A stretch of DNA of 64,000 bases, taken from the NCBI RefSeq assembly GCF_000959445.1, contig NZ_CP009630.1, forward strand, positions 1,488,001 to 1,552,000, given 5' to 3'. Below are positions 25,642 to 34,550 of this stretch, piece after piece; position 1 is the stretch's first letter; every line of letters begins with the position of its first letter. The notes beneath the pieces were generated by a model. The model saw only the letters and a program-made list of their open reading frames with translations, had not been told where the DNA came from and searched no databases. The stretch is from Burkholderia vietnamiensis LMG 10929. Its GTDB lineage: Bacteria > Pseudomonadota > Gammaproteobacteria > Burkholderiales > Burkholderiaceae. Made by a program: the position numbers and the translations under genes.

Positions 25642-26391
25642 TTACAGCACCTTGGCTTCGGTCTTCAGCTTCTCGACCAGCGTCTTCACGTCCGGCACCT
25701 TCACGCCGGCCGCGCGCTTCGGCGGCTCGGCCACCTTCAGCGTCTTCAGACGCGGCGTCACGTCCACGCCGAGGTCTTCCGGCTTGACCGTTTCCAGCGG
25801 CTTCTTCTTCGCCTTCATGATGTTCGGCAGCGTCACGTAGCGAGGCTCGTTCAGACGCAGGTCGGTCGTGACGACCGCCGGCAGCGTCAGCGACAGCGTT
25901 TCCGCACCGCCGTCGACTTCGCGCGCGACCGTGGCGCGGCCATCGGCGACCGTGACCTTCGATGCGAACGTCGCCTGCGGCAGACCTGCCAGCGCGGCCA
26001 GCATCTGGCCCGTCTGGTTCGAATCGTCGTCGATCGCCTGCTTGCCGAGGATCACCAGTTGCGGCTGCTCCTTGTCGACCAGCGCCTTCAGGATCTTCGC
26101 GACGGCCAGCGGCTCGACGCCGTCGGTCGACTCGACCAGGATCGCGCGGTCCGCGCCGATCGCCAGCGCCGTGCGCAGCGTTTCCTGCGCCTGCGTCACG
26201 CCCACCGAAACCGCGACCACTTCGGTCGCCACGCCAGCTTCCTTCAGGCGCACCGCCTCTTCAACGGCGATTTCGTCGAACGGGTTCATCGACATCTTCA
26301 CGTTCGCGATGTCGACGCCCGTGTTGTCCGACTTCACGCCGACCTTCACGTTTGCATCGACGACTCTCTTTACTGCTACAAGGATCTTCAA
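25642..26391 (-). CDS. etfB: Electron transfer flavoprotein beta subunit (TTG start)
   Basis: A 249-residue EtfB, exactly the usual family length when read from TTG at 26391. It opens [20 protein letters not shown] and has [29 protein letters not shown], the adenine-binding ADDxxxQTG-like segment ([18 protein letters not shown]) and the domain end [21 protein letters not shown]. The ATG further upstream at 26427 would add 12 foreign residues, whereas AGGAG sits 6 nt before the TTG. TTG starts are weak and may hold EtfB translation down or couple it to the preceding mRNA. Partner of EtfA (16 bp downstream). Confidence 0.93.
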   Translation of the reverse strand: MKILVAVKRVVDANVKVGVKSDNTGVDIANVKMSMNPFDEIAVEEAVRLKEAGVATEVVAVSVGVTQAQETLRTALAIGADRAILVESTDGVEPLAVAKILKALVDKEQPQLVILGKQAIDDDSNQTGQMLAALAGLPQATFASKVTVADGRATVAREVDGGAETLSLTLPAVVTTDLRLNEPRYVTLPNIMKAKKKPLETVKPEDLGVDVTPRLKTLKVAEPPKRAAGVKVPDVKTLVEKLKTEAKVL

Positions 26392-26397
26392 GCCATT

Positions 26398-26402
26398 CTC
26401 CT
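26398..26402 (-). promoter_or_regulatory. Ribosome binding site deciding the etfB TTG start
   Basis: AGGAG on the reverse strand, 6 nt before TTG at 26391. The only nearby ATG is out of frame and reaches TGA after one codon, so this site fixes TTG as the etfB start. Confidence 0.8.
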
Positions 26403-26581
26403 GAATTTCAACATTGCCGCATGCCATCCAGCGGCAACTCGTGCCGTCCGGCGCACCGATGCGCCGCCGGCTGTCGCGGATCCGCGCCGATACCGCTCAT
26501 AAGCGACCGGATATCGACGCAGGCTATCCGCCTAAAAATGGACGTCGCTCGACCCGCAGCGCACTGCCCGCTACGCATCCG

Positions 26582-28279
26582 TCACATGTTCGGATAATTC
26601 GGCCCGCCACCGCCTTCCGGCGTGACCCACACGATGTTCTGCGTCGGGTCCTTGATGTCGCAGGTCTTGCAGTGCACGCAGTTCTGCGCGTTGATCACGA
26701 GGCGGTCGCTGCCGTCGTCGTTCTTCACGAACTCGTATACCGCTGCCGGGCAGAACCGTCCCTCCGGCCCAGCGTAGGTGCGCAGGTTCACGTTCACCGG
26801 CACGCTCGCGTCCTTCAGCGTCAGATGCGCCGGCTGGTTCTCCTCGTGGTTCGTGTTCGAGATGAACACCGACGACAACCTGTCGAACGTCAGCTTGCCG
26901 TCCGGCTTCGGATACTCGATCGGCGTGCATTGCGACGCGGGCTTCAACATCTCGTGGTCCGCATGCTTGTGGTGCAGCGTCCATGGCACGTTGCCGCCCA
27001 ACAGCTTTTGCTCGATGCCGACCATCAGCGTGCCCAGGTACAGCCCCTTCGCCATCCACTGCTTGAAGTTGCGCGCGCGGTGCAGCTCCGCATGCAGCCA
27101 GGATCGCTTGAATGCGTTCGGATACGCGCTGAGCTCGTCGCCGCGGCGGCCCGTCTGCACTGCATGGAACGCGGCTTCCGCCGCCAGCATGCCGGTCTTG
27201 ATCGCCGCGTGGCTGCCCTTGATGCGCGACGCGTTCAGGAAGCCTGCGTCGTCGCCGATCAGCGCACCGCCCGGGAACACCGTCTTCGGCAACGACAGCA
27301 GCCCGCCCGCGGTGATCGCGCGCGCGCCGTACGACACGCGCTTGCCGCCTTCGAGGAACGTACGGATCGACGGGTGCGTCTTGTAGCGCTGGAACTCCTC
27401 GAACGGCGACAGGTACGGGTTCGTGTAGCCGAGGCCGACCACGAAACCGACCATGACCTGGTTCTTGTCCATGTGATACAGGAACGAACCGCCGTAGGTG
27501 TCCGACTTCAGCGGCCAGCCGGCCGTGTGGATCACGAGGCCCGGCTTGTGCTTCGCCGGATCGATCTCCCACAGCTCCTTGATGCCGATGCCGTACGCCT
27601 GCGGATCCGCGTTCGCGTCGAGCTTGAACTTCGAGATCAGCTGGCGGCCGAGATGGCCGCGACAACCCTCGGCGAACAGCGTGTACTTCGCGTGCAGTTC
27701 CATGCCGAGCTGGAAGTTCTCGGTCGGCTCGCCGTCCTTGCCCACGCCCATGTTGCCGGTGGCGACGCCCTTCACCGAGCCGTCGTCGTTGTAGAGGATC
27801 TCCGCGGCCGGAAAGCCGGGGAAGATCTCGACGCCGAGCCCTTCGGCCTGCGTGCCGAGCCAGCGCGTGACGTTGCCCAGCGAAATCACGTAGTTGCCGT
27901 GATTCCTGAAGTTGCTCGGCAGTGCCCAGCTCGGCACGGCCTTGGCGTCCGTCTCGCTCAGGAACAGGAAGCGATCTTCCGTGACCTCGACGTCGAGCGG
28001 CGCACCCAGCGCCGCCCAGTCGGGGATCAACTCGCTGATCGCGCCCGGGTCCATCACGGCGCCCGACAGAATGTGCGCGCCGATCTCGGAACCCTTCTCG
28101 AGCACGCACACACCGATCTCGGCGCCCTTCTCCTTGGCCAGCTGCTTGAGCCGGATCGCCGCCGACAGCCCTGCCGGGCCGCCGCCGACGATCACGACGT
28201 CGTACTCCATCGATTCGCGCGGACCATACTGTTCGACGAGAGCGGCCTGGCGCGCCGAGCGGCAATCTATTTCGTTCAT
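26582..28279 (-). CDS. etfQO: Electron transfer flavoprotein-ubiquinone oxidoreductase
   Basis: A 565-residue membrane-associated flavoprotein that passes electrons from reduced ETF to ubiquinone. An FAD Rossmann motif ([17 protein letters not shown]) sits near residue 28. The quinone-binding region follows ([14 protein letters not shown]). The C-terminal 4Fe-4S part holds [10 protein letters not shown], then [19 protein letters not shown], giving the four cluster cysteines. Length equals other bacterial ETF-QO proteins. It begins 13 bp after the acyl-CoA dehydrogenase gene and ends 190 bp before etfB. The context makes it part of one acyl-CoA oxidation transcript. Confidence 0.95.
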   Translation of the reverse strand: MNEIDCRSARQAALVEQYGPRESMEYDVVIVGGGPAGLSAAIRLKQLAKEKGAEIGVCVLEKGSEIGAHILSGAVMDPGAISELIPDWAALGAPLDVEVTEDRFLFLSETDAKAVPSWALPSNFRNHGNYVISLGNVTRWLGTQAEGLGVEIFPGFPAAEILYNDDGSVKGVATGNMGVGKDGEPTENFQLGMELHAKYTLFAEGCRGHLGRQLISKFKLDANADPQAYGIGIKELWEIDPAKHKPGLVIHTAGWPLKSDTYGGSFLYHMDKNQVMVGFVVGLGYTNPYLSPFEEFQRYKTHPSIRTFLEGGKRVSYGARAITAGGLLSLPKTVFPGGALIGDDAGFLNASRIKGSHAAIKTGMLAAEAAFHAVQTGRRGDELSAYPNAFKRSWLHAELHRARNFKQWMAKGLYLGTLMVGIEQKLLGGNVPWTLHHKHADHEMLKPASQCTPIEYPKPDGKLTFDRLSSVFISNTNHEENQPAHLTLKDASVPVNVNLRTYAGPEGRFCPAAVYEFVKNDDGSDRLVINAQNCVHCKTCDIKDPTQNIVWVTPEGGGGPNYPNM

Positions 28280-28292
28280 ATGCGGGACCCAG

Positions 28293-30083
28293 TCAGAACT
28301 GGTCCTCCGTCAGGGCGAGCACGCCCTCCCCGCCCTTGGCGCCGACGATCGACGCCTCATACGACAACGCACGCGGCAGAATGAACTCTGCATAGAACTG
28401 CCCGATGGCGATCTTCGCGCCGTAGAACGCCTGATCCTCCTGCAGCTTCTTCGCCGCGATCAGCATCGCTCGCGCCATTTGCCATCCGCCGAGAACCACG
28501 CCCGCCAGCTGCAGATACAACACGCTGCCGATGAAGACCGCATTGGGATCGCGTTTCATGTTCGCGATGACGAATTCCATCGCATGCTCGAACGAGCGTG
28601 CGCCTTGCTCGAGATGCTTGCGCATCGACGCGAACGCCGCACCGTCGTGTGCCGACAGTTCCTCGACCGTCTTCGCGATTTCACCCAGCAGGAACTTCGC
28701 CACGACACCGCCGTCGCGGAACGTCTTGCGGCCGACGAAATCGTTCGCCTGGATCGCCGTCGTGCCTTCGTAAATGGTCAGAATGCGCGAGTCGCGGTAG
28801 AACTGTGCCGCGCCCGTCTCCTCGATGAAACCCATCCCGCCGTGAACCTGCACGCCGAGGCTCGTCACTTCGAGCGACAGTTCGGTGCTCCAGCCCTTGA
28901 CGATCGGAACCAGGAACTCGTAAATCGCCTGATGATGCGCACGGGTGGCAGCATCCTCGTGCTGATGCGCGATGTCGTTGTGAGCGGCCGCCACGTATGC
29001 GATGGCACGCGACGCGTCGGTCAACGCGCGCATCGTCCCGAGCATGCGGCGCACGTCGGGGTGATGGATGATCGTCACCGCCTCCTTCGCCGAGCCATCG
29101 ACCGGCCGGCTCTGGACACGCTCCTTCGCATATTCGACGGCCTTCTGGTACGCGGCCTCGGAAATGCCCACGCCTTGCAGGCCGACGGCGAAACGCGCGG
29201 CGTTCATCATGATGAACATGTATTCGAGGCCGCGGTTCTCCTCGCCGACGAGATAGCCGGTCGCGCCGCCATGATCGCCGAACTGAAGCACGGCGGTCGG
29301 GCTGCCCTTGATGCCGAGCTTGTGTTCGATCGACACGCACTGGACGTCGTTGCGCGCGCCGAGCGAGCCGTCTTCGTTGACGAGGAACTTCGGCACGACG
29401 AACAGCGAAATGCCCTTCACCCCTTCCGGTGCGCCGGGCGTACGGGCCAACACCAAATGAATGATGTTCTCCGTCATGTCGTGCTCGCCCCAGGTGATGA
29501 AGATCTTGGTGCCGAACACCTTGTACGACCCGTCCTGCTGCGGCTCGGCGCGCGAACGCACCATCGACAGATCCGAGCCGGCCTGCGGCTCGGTCAGGTT
29601 CATCGTGCCGGTCCATTCGCCGGAGATCATCTTCGGCACGTAACGCGCCTTCTGTTCGTCGCTGCCCGCCGTGAGCAGCGCTTCGATCGCACCGTCGGTG
29701 AGCATCGGGCACAACGCGAACGCTACGCTGGCCGCGTTCAGCATTTCGGCGCAGGGCGTCGCGATCAGTTTGGGCAGCCCCTGTCCTTCGTAATCGACCG
29801 GATGCTTGACGCCCTGCCAGCCGCCGGCGGCGAACAGCTTGAAGGCGTCCGAGAAACCGGGACACGCGTTCACCACACCGTCCTTCCACGTATTGCCATG
29901 CTTGTCGCCGAGCACGTTCAGCGGCGCGACGACCTCGTTGCTGAACTTCGCTGCCTCTTCGATAACCGCCTGTGCAGTCTCGGCCGTGGCGTCCTCACAC
30001 CCCGGGAGTGCGCTGATTCGATCGAGTTGGGCGAGTTCGTTGACCACGAACAGAATATCTTTTACCGGTGCGACAAAACTCAT
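28293..30083 (-). CDS. Acyl-CoA dehydrogenase (long form, DmdC-like)
   Basis: A 596-residue FAD-dependent acyl-CoA dehydrogenase with the extra C-terminal domain seen in DmdC and other roughly 600-residue members. The substrate/FAD segment is [19 protein letters not shown], followed by [17 protein letters not shown] and [20 protein letters not shown], and the catalytic glutamate is in [16 protein letters not shown]. The start at 30083 has GGAGAA 8 nt upstream, and 14 further in-frame codons are ignored. It sits between a CoA transferase (124 bp upstream) and ETF-QO (13 bp downstream). DmdC itself acts on methylmercaptopropionyl-CoA, but the substrate here is not proven. Confidence 0.92.
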   Translation of the reverse strand: MSFVAPVKDILFVVNELAQLDRISALPGCEDATAETAQAVIEEAAKFSNEVVAPLNVLGDKHGNTWKDGVVNACPGFSDAFKLFAAGGWQGVKHPVDYEGQGLPKLIATPCAEMLNAASVAFALCPMLTDGAIEALLTAGSDEQKARYVPKMISGEWTGTMNLTEPQAGSDLSMVRSRAEPQQDGSYKVFGTKIFITWGEHDMTENIIHLVLARTPGAPEGVKGISLFVVPKFLVNEDGSLGARNDVQCVSIEHKLGIKGSPTAVLQFGDHGGATGYLVGEENRGLEYMFIMMNAARFAVGLQGVGISEAAYQKAVEYAKERVQSRPVDGSAKEAVTIIHHPDVRRMLGTMRALTDASRAIAYVAAAHNDIAHQHEDAATRAHHQAIYEFLVPIVKGWSTELSLEVTSLGVQVHGGMGFIEETGAAQFYRDSRILTIYEGTTAIQANDFVGRKTFRDGGVVAKFLLGEIAKTVEELSAHDGAAFASMRKHLEQGARSFEHAMEFVIANMKRDPNAVFIGSVLYLQLAGVVLGGWQMARAMLIAAKKLQEDQAFYGAKIAIGQFYAEFILPRALSYEASIVGAKGGEGVLALTEDQF

Positions 30084-30207
30084 CGTACTTCTCCATTCAG
30101 TTAGATCTACATCTTGCCGAGCCATCGATTGGCCCGACTTGAAGCGACCACGACAGTGACGCCGGACGCCTGTGCGTCGAGCGTCTACCGCCGTGCCGCA
30201 TGCGGCA

Positions 30208-31452
30208 TCACTTCGATTGCGCGGCCTGATCCAGTTGCGCGACGACCTTGTCGTTGATCAGCCGCTCGATCTCGTTCGCGTCGTAGCCCAGCGTTGCGAG
30301 CACGTCCCGGCTGTGCTCGCCGAGATCCGGCGCGCGGCGCGGCTTCACCTTGTCGACACCAGAGATCTGCATCGGGCTATTGACCGTATAGGTCGTCTTC
30401 TCGCCGGCTTCGCCCAGCGGGACGAACACCTCGTTCGCGTACATCTGCTCGTCCTTGACGACTTCGTCGGCGACTTGCACGACACCGTAAATGACCCGCG
30501 CCTCGTCAAAGGTCTTTTTCCAGTATTCGAGCGAATGGCCGGCGAATGCCTTGTCGAGAATGCCGACGAGTTCGGTGGCGTGCTTGGTGCGGCCCTCGGA
30601 GTCCGCGAAGCGCGGGTCTTCGAGCAGCGACGGCAGATCCATTGCCTTGCACAGGCCGGGGAATTCCTTGTTCGCCTGGAGCAACATCAGCAGCAGCCAG
30701 CGGTTGTCCGCGGTGCGGTACGGATTGAACAGCGCGTTGAGCGGCGCATTGCGCGTATGCGCGCCGTAGAACTTCGCGCCGTTGAGCGCGCCCTCGGTCC
30801 AGAGCGCCGAGGCCCATGCGCCTTCGGCAATGAGCGAGGTGGAGACGCGCGAGCCTTTGCCCGTCTTCTCGCGATGATAAAGGCCCGTCACGATCGCCGA
30901 GAACAGCGTGCTGGCCGTCGCGTGATCGCCAATCCCGGGGATGGGAACGGCGGGCGGGCTATCGCCGTCGCGCGTCACTTCCATCAGCCCGGAGCGCGCC
31001 CAATAGGTCGTCACGTCGAAGCCGGGACGGTTGGCCTCGGGGCCTTTCAAGCCATAACCGGTGATGTCCGCGTAGATGAGACGGTCGTTCAGCGGCGCGA
31101 GCGCTTCGTAGGAGATGCCGAGTTTGTCGCGGACGCTGAGCGGGAAATTGACCACGACGACATCGGCCCATTTGACCAGTTTTTCGACAATGTCTTTTGC
31201 TGCGGGAGACTTGAGATCGAGTGCAAGACTCTGCTTGTTGCGGTTGGTGAGCTGCCAGGGATAGTTGGTGTCGCAGACGGGGTTCGGCGCCAGCTTGTAG
31301 AGGTTTCGATAGGGGTCGCCGGTGCCGGGCGGCTCTACCTTGATAACCGTCGCACCGAAATCGGACAGTATCGTGGTTGCCGCGGGACCGGCGATATAGC
31401 TTGCGAAATCAACGACTTTGACTTCAGAAAAAATGCTGTCGGGGTTCTGCAT
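30208..31452 (-). CDS. CaiB/BaiF family CoA transferase
   Basis: A 414-residue family III CoA transferase, which moves CoA between a donor thioester and an acid. The early motif VKVVDFASYIAGPAATTILSD, the KVEPP strand, and Asp146 in RPGFDVTTYWARSG (the residue that forms the anhydride with CoA) are present. The later GIGDHATASTLFSAIVTGLYHREKTGKGSRVSTSL is the usual second-domain sequence. It is the first gene of the acyl-CoA dehydrogenase/ETF run on the reverse strand, divergent from a PucR-type regulator 354 bp away. It likely activates the organic acid that the dehydrogenase then oxidises. Confidence 0.93.
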   Translation of the reverse strand: MQNPDSIFSEVKVVDFASYIAGPAATTILSDFGATVIKVEPPGTGDPYRNLYKLAPNPVCDTNYPWQLTNRNKQSLALDLKSPAAKDIVEKLVKWADVVVVNFPLSVRDKLGISYEALAPLNDRLIYADITGYGLKGPEANRPGFDVTTYWARSGLMEVTRDGDSPPAVPIPGIGDHATASTLFSAIVTGLYHREKTGKGSRVSTSLIAEGAWASALWTEGALNGAKFYGAHTRNAPLNALFNPYRTADNRWLLLMLLQANKEFPGLCKAMDLPSLLEDPRFADSEGRTKHATELVGILDKAFAGHSLEYWKKTFDEARVIYGVVQVADEVVKDEQMYANEVFVPLGEAGEKTTYTVNSPMQISGVDKVKPRRAPDLGEHSRDVLATLGYDANEIERLINDKVVAQLDQAAQSK

Positions 31453-31806
31453 GATGTCTGTAGCAGGTACTCTGCGTGTTGTATGGGTGACTCGGACTTT
31501 TGGTGCTCGCCAACTGCCGATACCTTATCCCGCTGCGCAGACGACCGACATGGGAGATGTCTCCGACCCGCATGTGGTTTGTCACAATCCGCCAACTCGA
31601 ACGCCGACTTTCGCCGCACGATGCCCTGCGCTTCAGAGAGCGATTTTTCGATCGGTGATAGTCTTCGGCCCGTGAACGCAAAGCTCAGCGCAAACGACAC
31701 ATGCAATGGAATTTGCACGTGGCGTCGCGCAATGCGTATGTGCCATCGAGACCGAGGCACCCGAGAATTTCTGGTCCGGCACCACCCTAGAGAACGATTG
31801 GCCACA
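31453..31806. other. Divergent promoter region, CoA transferase / PucR-type regulator
   Basis: 354 bp between two divergent genes, of lower GC content. The forward frame remains open across it but holds no domain. It must contain the promoters of both the catabolic run and the regulator. No clear palindrome was found. Confidence 0.55.
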
Positions 31807-33063
31807 ATGAGAGTGATACATGTTCCGTCGCCGTCTGCGTTATTGCGGCAACAGATCAAGACAATCTCCGACGATCTGTCGACGGTGATCGAGCGCACTT
31901 ATGCAGCATTAGGCGATATCGACGGCTATGAGGATCTCCCCATCTCCGTGAAGAAAGACATCGTCGACTCCATATCGATTTCGGAGCGCCTGTGGTTCCA
32001 ATCGATCGTCGATGGCGAGTTTCCCGACAATGAAAGTCTGAAGACGTTTCAGGACTTCGGACGACGAAGAGTTCATCAGGGCATTTCTCTGCAGTCGCTG
32101 CTGCGAGCCTTCCGGATGGCGCTTAGAGAGGTTTGGCGCGCATGCGCCGATCTGGGCAGCAAGCACGACATCTTGCGCGACGAACTGCTGTTCGAGATTT
32201 CGCCGTACCTGATGGATTACTTCGACCACATGTCGCAACTGATCTCCTCCGCCTATCTGGATGAGCAGTACCGGCAGGCGCGCTGGCAGGAATCGCTGCG
32301 CTACCAGTTGCACGACGTGGTGTTCAGCAGATCGCGCGACGACGATGCGTTTCGCAAGATCACCAAGGCGCTGGGCCTCGATCATGCCGTGCCGAGAATC
32401 GCGGTTGCGTTGGCGTCGTCGGCGCTGGACGGCGAGCCGATTCAGGCCGATCGCGCACTGGATCAGATCGTGCAAGTGACGGCGGGCATCCTCAAGACCT
32501 CGCGAGATACGCTGGTCGACGCCCGCCATCACGATCGCCTCGTCATCTGGGTTCCGTCGATACAGCAGGAATCCGCGAGCGCGAGCGACAGACGTGTCGC
32601 GGAATACATGGCGACACTGCAGGAACGATTGCCGTCCGTCACGTCGATCGGGATCGGCCTCGCCGGCGTCGGCGCACAAGGCTGGGCCGCATCGGCCGAC
32701 GAGGCGATACGCGCGCTGGATTTCGGCAATCGCTTCGCGCCGGATCAGAAGGTGCATCGCTACTCGGACATCGTCATCGAGGAATGCATCCGAGGGAACG
32801 ACAGCGCGCTGAATTACTTTCTTTCGCTGCTGAACGAACTGTCGGTCGAGTCGGGCGCGACCCGCACGATCGAGGCGTTCTTCACCAACAGACGGCGTCG
32901 GAAAGTGACGGCGGCCGCGCTCGACATCCATCCGAATACGCTCGACCATCGGCTCGAACGGGTGGAGAGCATTCTCGGCGCGAAGCTGGACGACGCGCGA
33001 TGGATCGCCAAGCTCGAAATCGCACTGAAGTTGCGCGACGGGGCTTGCGCGTTGCCTGCGTGA
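31807..33063 (+). CDS. PucR/CdaR-type transcriptional regulator
   Basis: A 418-residue regulator. The N-terminal helical region (residues about 5-150; RVHQGISLQSLLRAFRMALREVW) resembles the RsbR-N-like/PucR sensor domain. A middle GGDEF-like fold (about 175-330; IAVALASSALDGEP, SIGIGLAGVGAQGWAASADEA) is typical of the CdaR/PucR group. A C-terminal PucR-type HTH is at about 375-410 (FTNRRRRKVTAAALDIHPNTLDHRLERVESILG). ATG at 31807 is chosen because the open frame upstream overlaps the opposite gene and shows no domain. The divergent CoA transferase operon is the probable target. Activation by its acid substrate or CoA ester is an inference. Confidence 0.85.
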   Translation: MRVIHVPSPSALLRQQIKTISDDLSTVIERTYAALGDIDGYEDLPISVKKDIVDSISISERLWFQSIVDGEFPDNESLKTFQDFGRRRVHQGISLQSLLRAFRMALREVWRACADLGSKHDILRDELLFEISPYLMDYFDHMSQLISSAYLDEQYRQARWQESLRYQLHDVVFSRSRDDDAFRKITKALGLDHAVPRIAVALASSALDGEPIQADRALDQIVQVTAGILKTSRDTLVDARHHDRLVIWVPSIQQESASASDRRVAEYMATLQERLPSVTSIGIGLAGVGAQGWAASADEAIRALDFGNRFAPDQKVHRYSDIVIEECIRGNDSALNYFLSLLNELSVESGATRTIEAFFTNRRRRKVTAAALDIHPNTLDHRLERVESILGAKLDDARWIAKLEIALKLRDGACALPA

Positions 33064-33440
33064 GTGCGTCCATGACGCGTTGTCGTTCGCCGCAGTGACG
33101 GCCATCGTCCGAGCCGGCGACGACTCCTATCACTCGGAGCAGCCGTGCGATCGTCGCTGCCGGATGTCTGGCTGGGTTACGGCCTGCCGTTTGACCGGTT
33201 TTGCCATAGAAACGGCAGGCTTGGACATGAACATATCGACTCCACCGGGTTAGGATGTCTCGACACCTGAATCCGATGGCCGCCCGCTTACGTTCATGAA
33301 CGCGTCAGGCGCACGTGTCGCACCGACGAGATGGCGGCCGTCACATTCATGCGTTCGCGACGTCTGCATCGCGGACCGCAACGGCCGCATTGCATTGCAC
33401 GCACACGCATCCTCATACACTCAAGTCGAGCTCTTCGAAC
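33064..33440. other. Intergenic region upstream of enoyl-CoA hydratase
   Basis: 377 bp without a gene. It holds an 11-bp inverted repeat (listed separately) and presumably the promoter of the hydratase. The frame from 33315 to the hydratase start stays open but carries histidine/arginine-rich, non-family sequence. Confidence 0.5.
33182..33220. repeat. 11-bp inverted repeat upstream of enoyl-CoA hydratase
   Basis: GCCTGCCGTTT (33182-33192) and AAACGGCAGGC (33210-33220) are perfect complements separated by 17 bp. It could be an operator for the PucR-type regulator, an intrinsic terminator of the regulator gene with little T tract, or an mRNA hairpin. It lies 119 bp after the regulator stop and 221 bp before the hydratase start. 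Confidence 0.55.
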
Positions 33441-34226
33441 ATGTCGAATTTCCAGAACATCCAATACGAAAAGAAGTCGGGTATTGCGTACGTCACCGTC
33501 GATCGCCCCAAATCGTTGAACGCACTGAATTTCCAGACGCTCACTGAAATCACCGCGGCCTTCGAGGACGCACGCGACGACGATGCCGTTCATGGCGTGA
33601 TCGTAACGGGCTCGGGAAACAAGGCGTTCGTCGCAGGCGCTGACATCTCCGAGATCGCCGCACTGTCGGCCGTCGCCGCGGAGAAATTTGCAGGGCTCGG
33701 GCATTCGACCATGAATCTGATCGAGACGCTCGGCAAGCCGGTCATCGCCGCTGTGAACGGATTCGCGCTGGGCGGCGGCTGTGAGCTGGCCATGGCCTGC
33801 ACCATGCGCATCGCATCCGAACATGCCAAGTTCGGACAGCCGGAGGTCAAGCTCGGCATCATTCCGGGCTTCGGCGGTACCCAGCGGCTTCCGCGGCTCG
33901 TCGGAAAGGGAATCGCGATGCAGCTGATCCTGACCGCGGCGCTCATCGACGCCAACGAAGCGCATCGCATCGGCCTCGTCAACGAGGTGGTGGAAGCGGA
34001 CAAGTTGATCGCGCGCGCGGAGCAGATTCTGAATCAGATCGCCGCGAATGCTCCCATCGCAACGCGGCTCGCCATCACGGCCGTCAACCAGGGGGTCGAG
34101 GCGAGCCTCGAGCAGGCCTTGAGCCTCGAGCGTGCGCTGTTCGCGGTGTGCGCGGCGACGGAGGACAAGGCCGAAGGTACGGCGGCTTTTCTCGACAAGC
34201 GCGCACCGACGTTCCAGTCGAAATGA
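33441..34226 (+). CDS. Enoyl-CoA hydratase/crotonase
   Basis: A 261-residue crotonase-family enzyme that adds water to a 2-enoyl-CoA. The oxyanion hole is formed by AFVAGADISE and NGFALGGGCELA, and both catalytic glutamates are there: Glu115 (GGGCELAMAC) and Glu135 (GQPEVKLGIIPGFGGTQRL). The length is standard and no C-terminal extension exists. The start at 33441 gives MSNFQNIQYEKK, a normal opening; the 42 upstream codons are not family-like. It probably completes the oxidation step begun by the acyl-CoA dehydrogenase, though it is transcribed from the opposite strand and separately controlled. Confidence 0.93.
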   Translation: MSNFQNIQYEKKSGIAYVTVDRPKSLNALNFQTLTEITAAFEDARDDDAVHGVIVTGSGNKAFVAGADISEIAALSAVAAEKFAGLGHSTMNLIETLGKPVIAAVNGFALGGGCELAMACTMRIASEHAKFGQPEVKLGIIPGFGGTQRLPRLVGKGIAMQLILTAALIDANEAHRIGLVNEVVEADKLIARAEQILNQIAANAPIATRLAITAVNQGVEASLEQALSLERALFAVCAATEDKAEGTAAFLDKRAPTFQSK

Positions 34227-34330
34227 CGCTCTGATGATGTCGCCGGCGCGGTGATGGCATATTCGCAAGCTCAGCATCGTGCCGAAAAGTCGACCTCTCA
34301 GGGCAGCCTCTACTACCGCGCTCTTCGTAA

Positions 34331-34367
34331 AACGAAAATGCCGTTCAGTTGCTCAACTGAGCGGCAT
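34331..34367 (-). terminator. Rho-independent terminator of the selA-selB-selC run
   Basis: On the reverse strand ATGCCGCTCAGTTG pairs with CAACTGAACGGCAT (14 bp, one G-U pair, tight loop), followed by TTTTCGTTTT. It lies 55 bp beyond the 3' end of the selC tRNA, so it should end the transcript there. Confidence 0.85.
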
Positions 34368-34422
34368 TAGCGGCCTGAGGCGCATTTACGGAAGTCGCGC
34401 GGAATGCGCGACAAGCGTTGAC

Positions 34423-34518
34423 TGGCGGAAGGCAGCCAGAGTCGAACTGACCCGGGAGCGTCTGACACCCCCAACCGGATTTGAAGTCCGGCCGTACCAC
34501 CGGATACGAATGCCTTCC
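34423..34518 (-). tRNA. selC: tRNA-Sec (anticodon TCA)
   Basis: A 96-nt selenocysteine tRNA with an encoded CCA. The 8-bp acceptor stem is GGAAGGCA/TGCCTTCC, longer than in other tRNAs. The anticodon loop CTTCAAA (UCA anticodon) is closed by CCGGA/TCCGG. A long variable arm (TTGGGGGTGTCAGACGCTCCC) and the T-loop GTTCGACT follow. It also has the extended D stem of tRNA-Sec (CGTATCCGGTGGTACG). These match the Escherichia coli selC pattern. It lies 32 bp after the selB stop and is on the same strand, so selA, selB and selC are probably co-transcribed. It reads the UGA codon in the fdnG gene of this window. Confidence 0.97.
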
Positions 34519-34550
34519 GTGCGGGAAAAATCAGGAAAACCGACGAGCGC

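Noticed and set aside
30172..31806. An N-terminal extension of the PucR-type regulator by 545 codons
   Set aside because: The extension overlaps the opposite CoA transferase gene and shows no domain-like sequence; ATG at 31807 gives a complete family protein.
34338..34367. A terminator for enoyl-CoA hydratase on the forward strand
   Set aside because: The T tract follows only on the reverse strand, so it fits the selC side; forward use is not supported.
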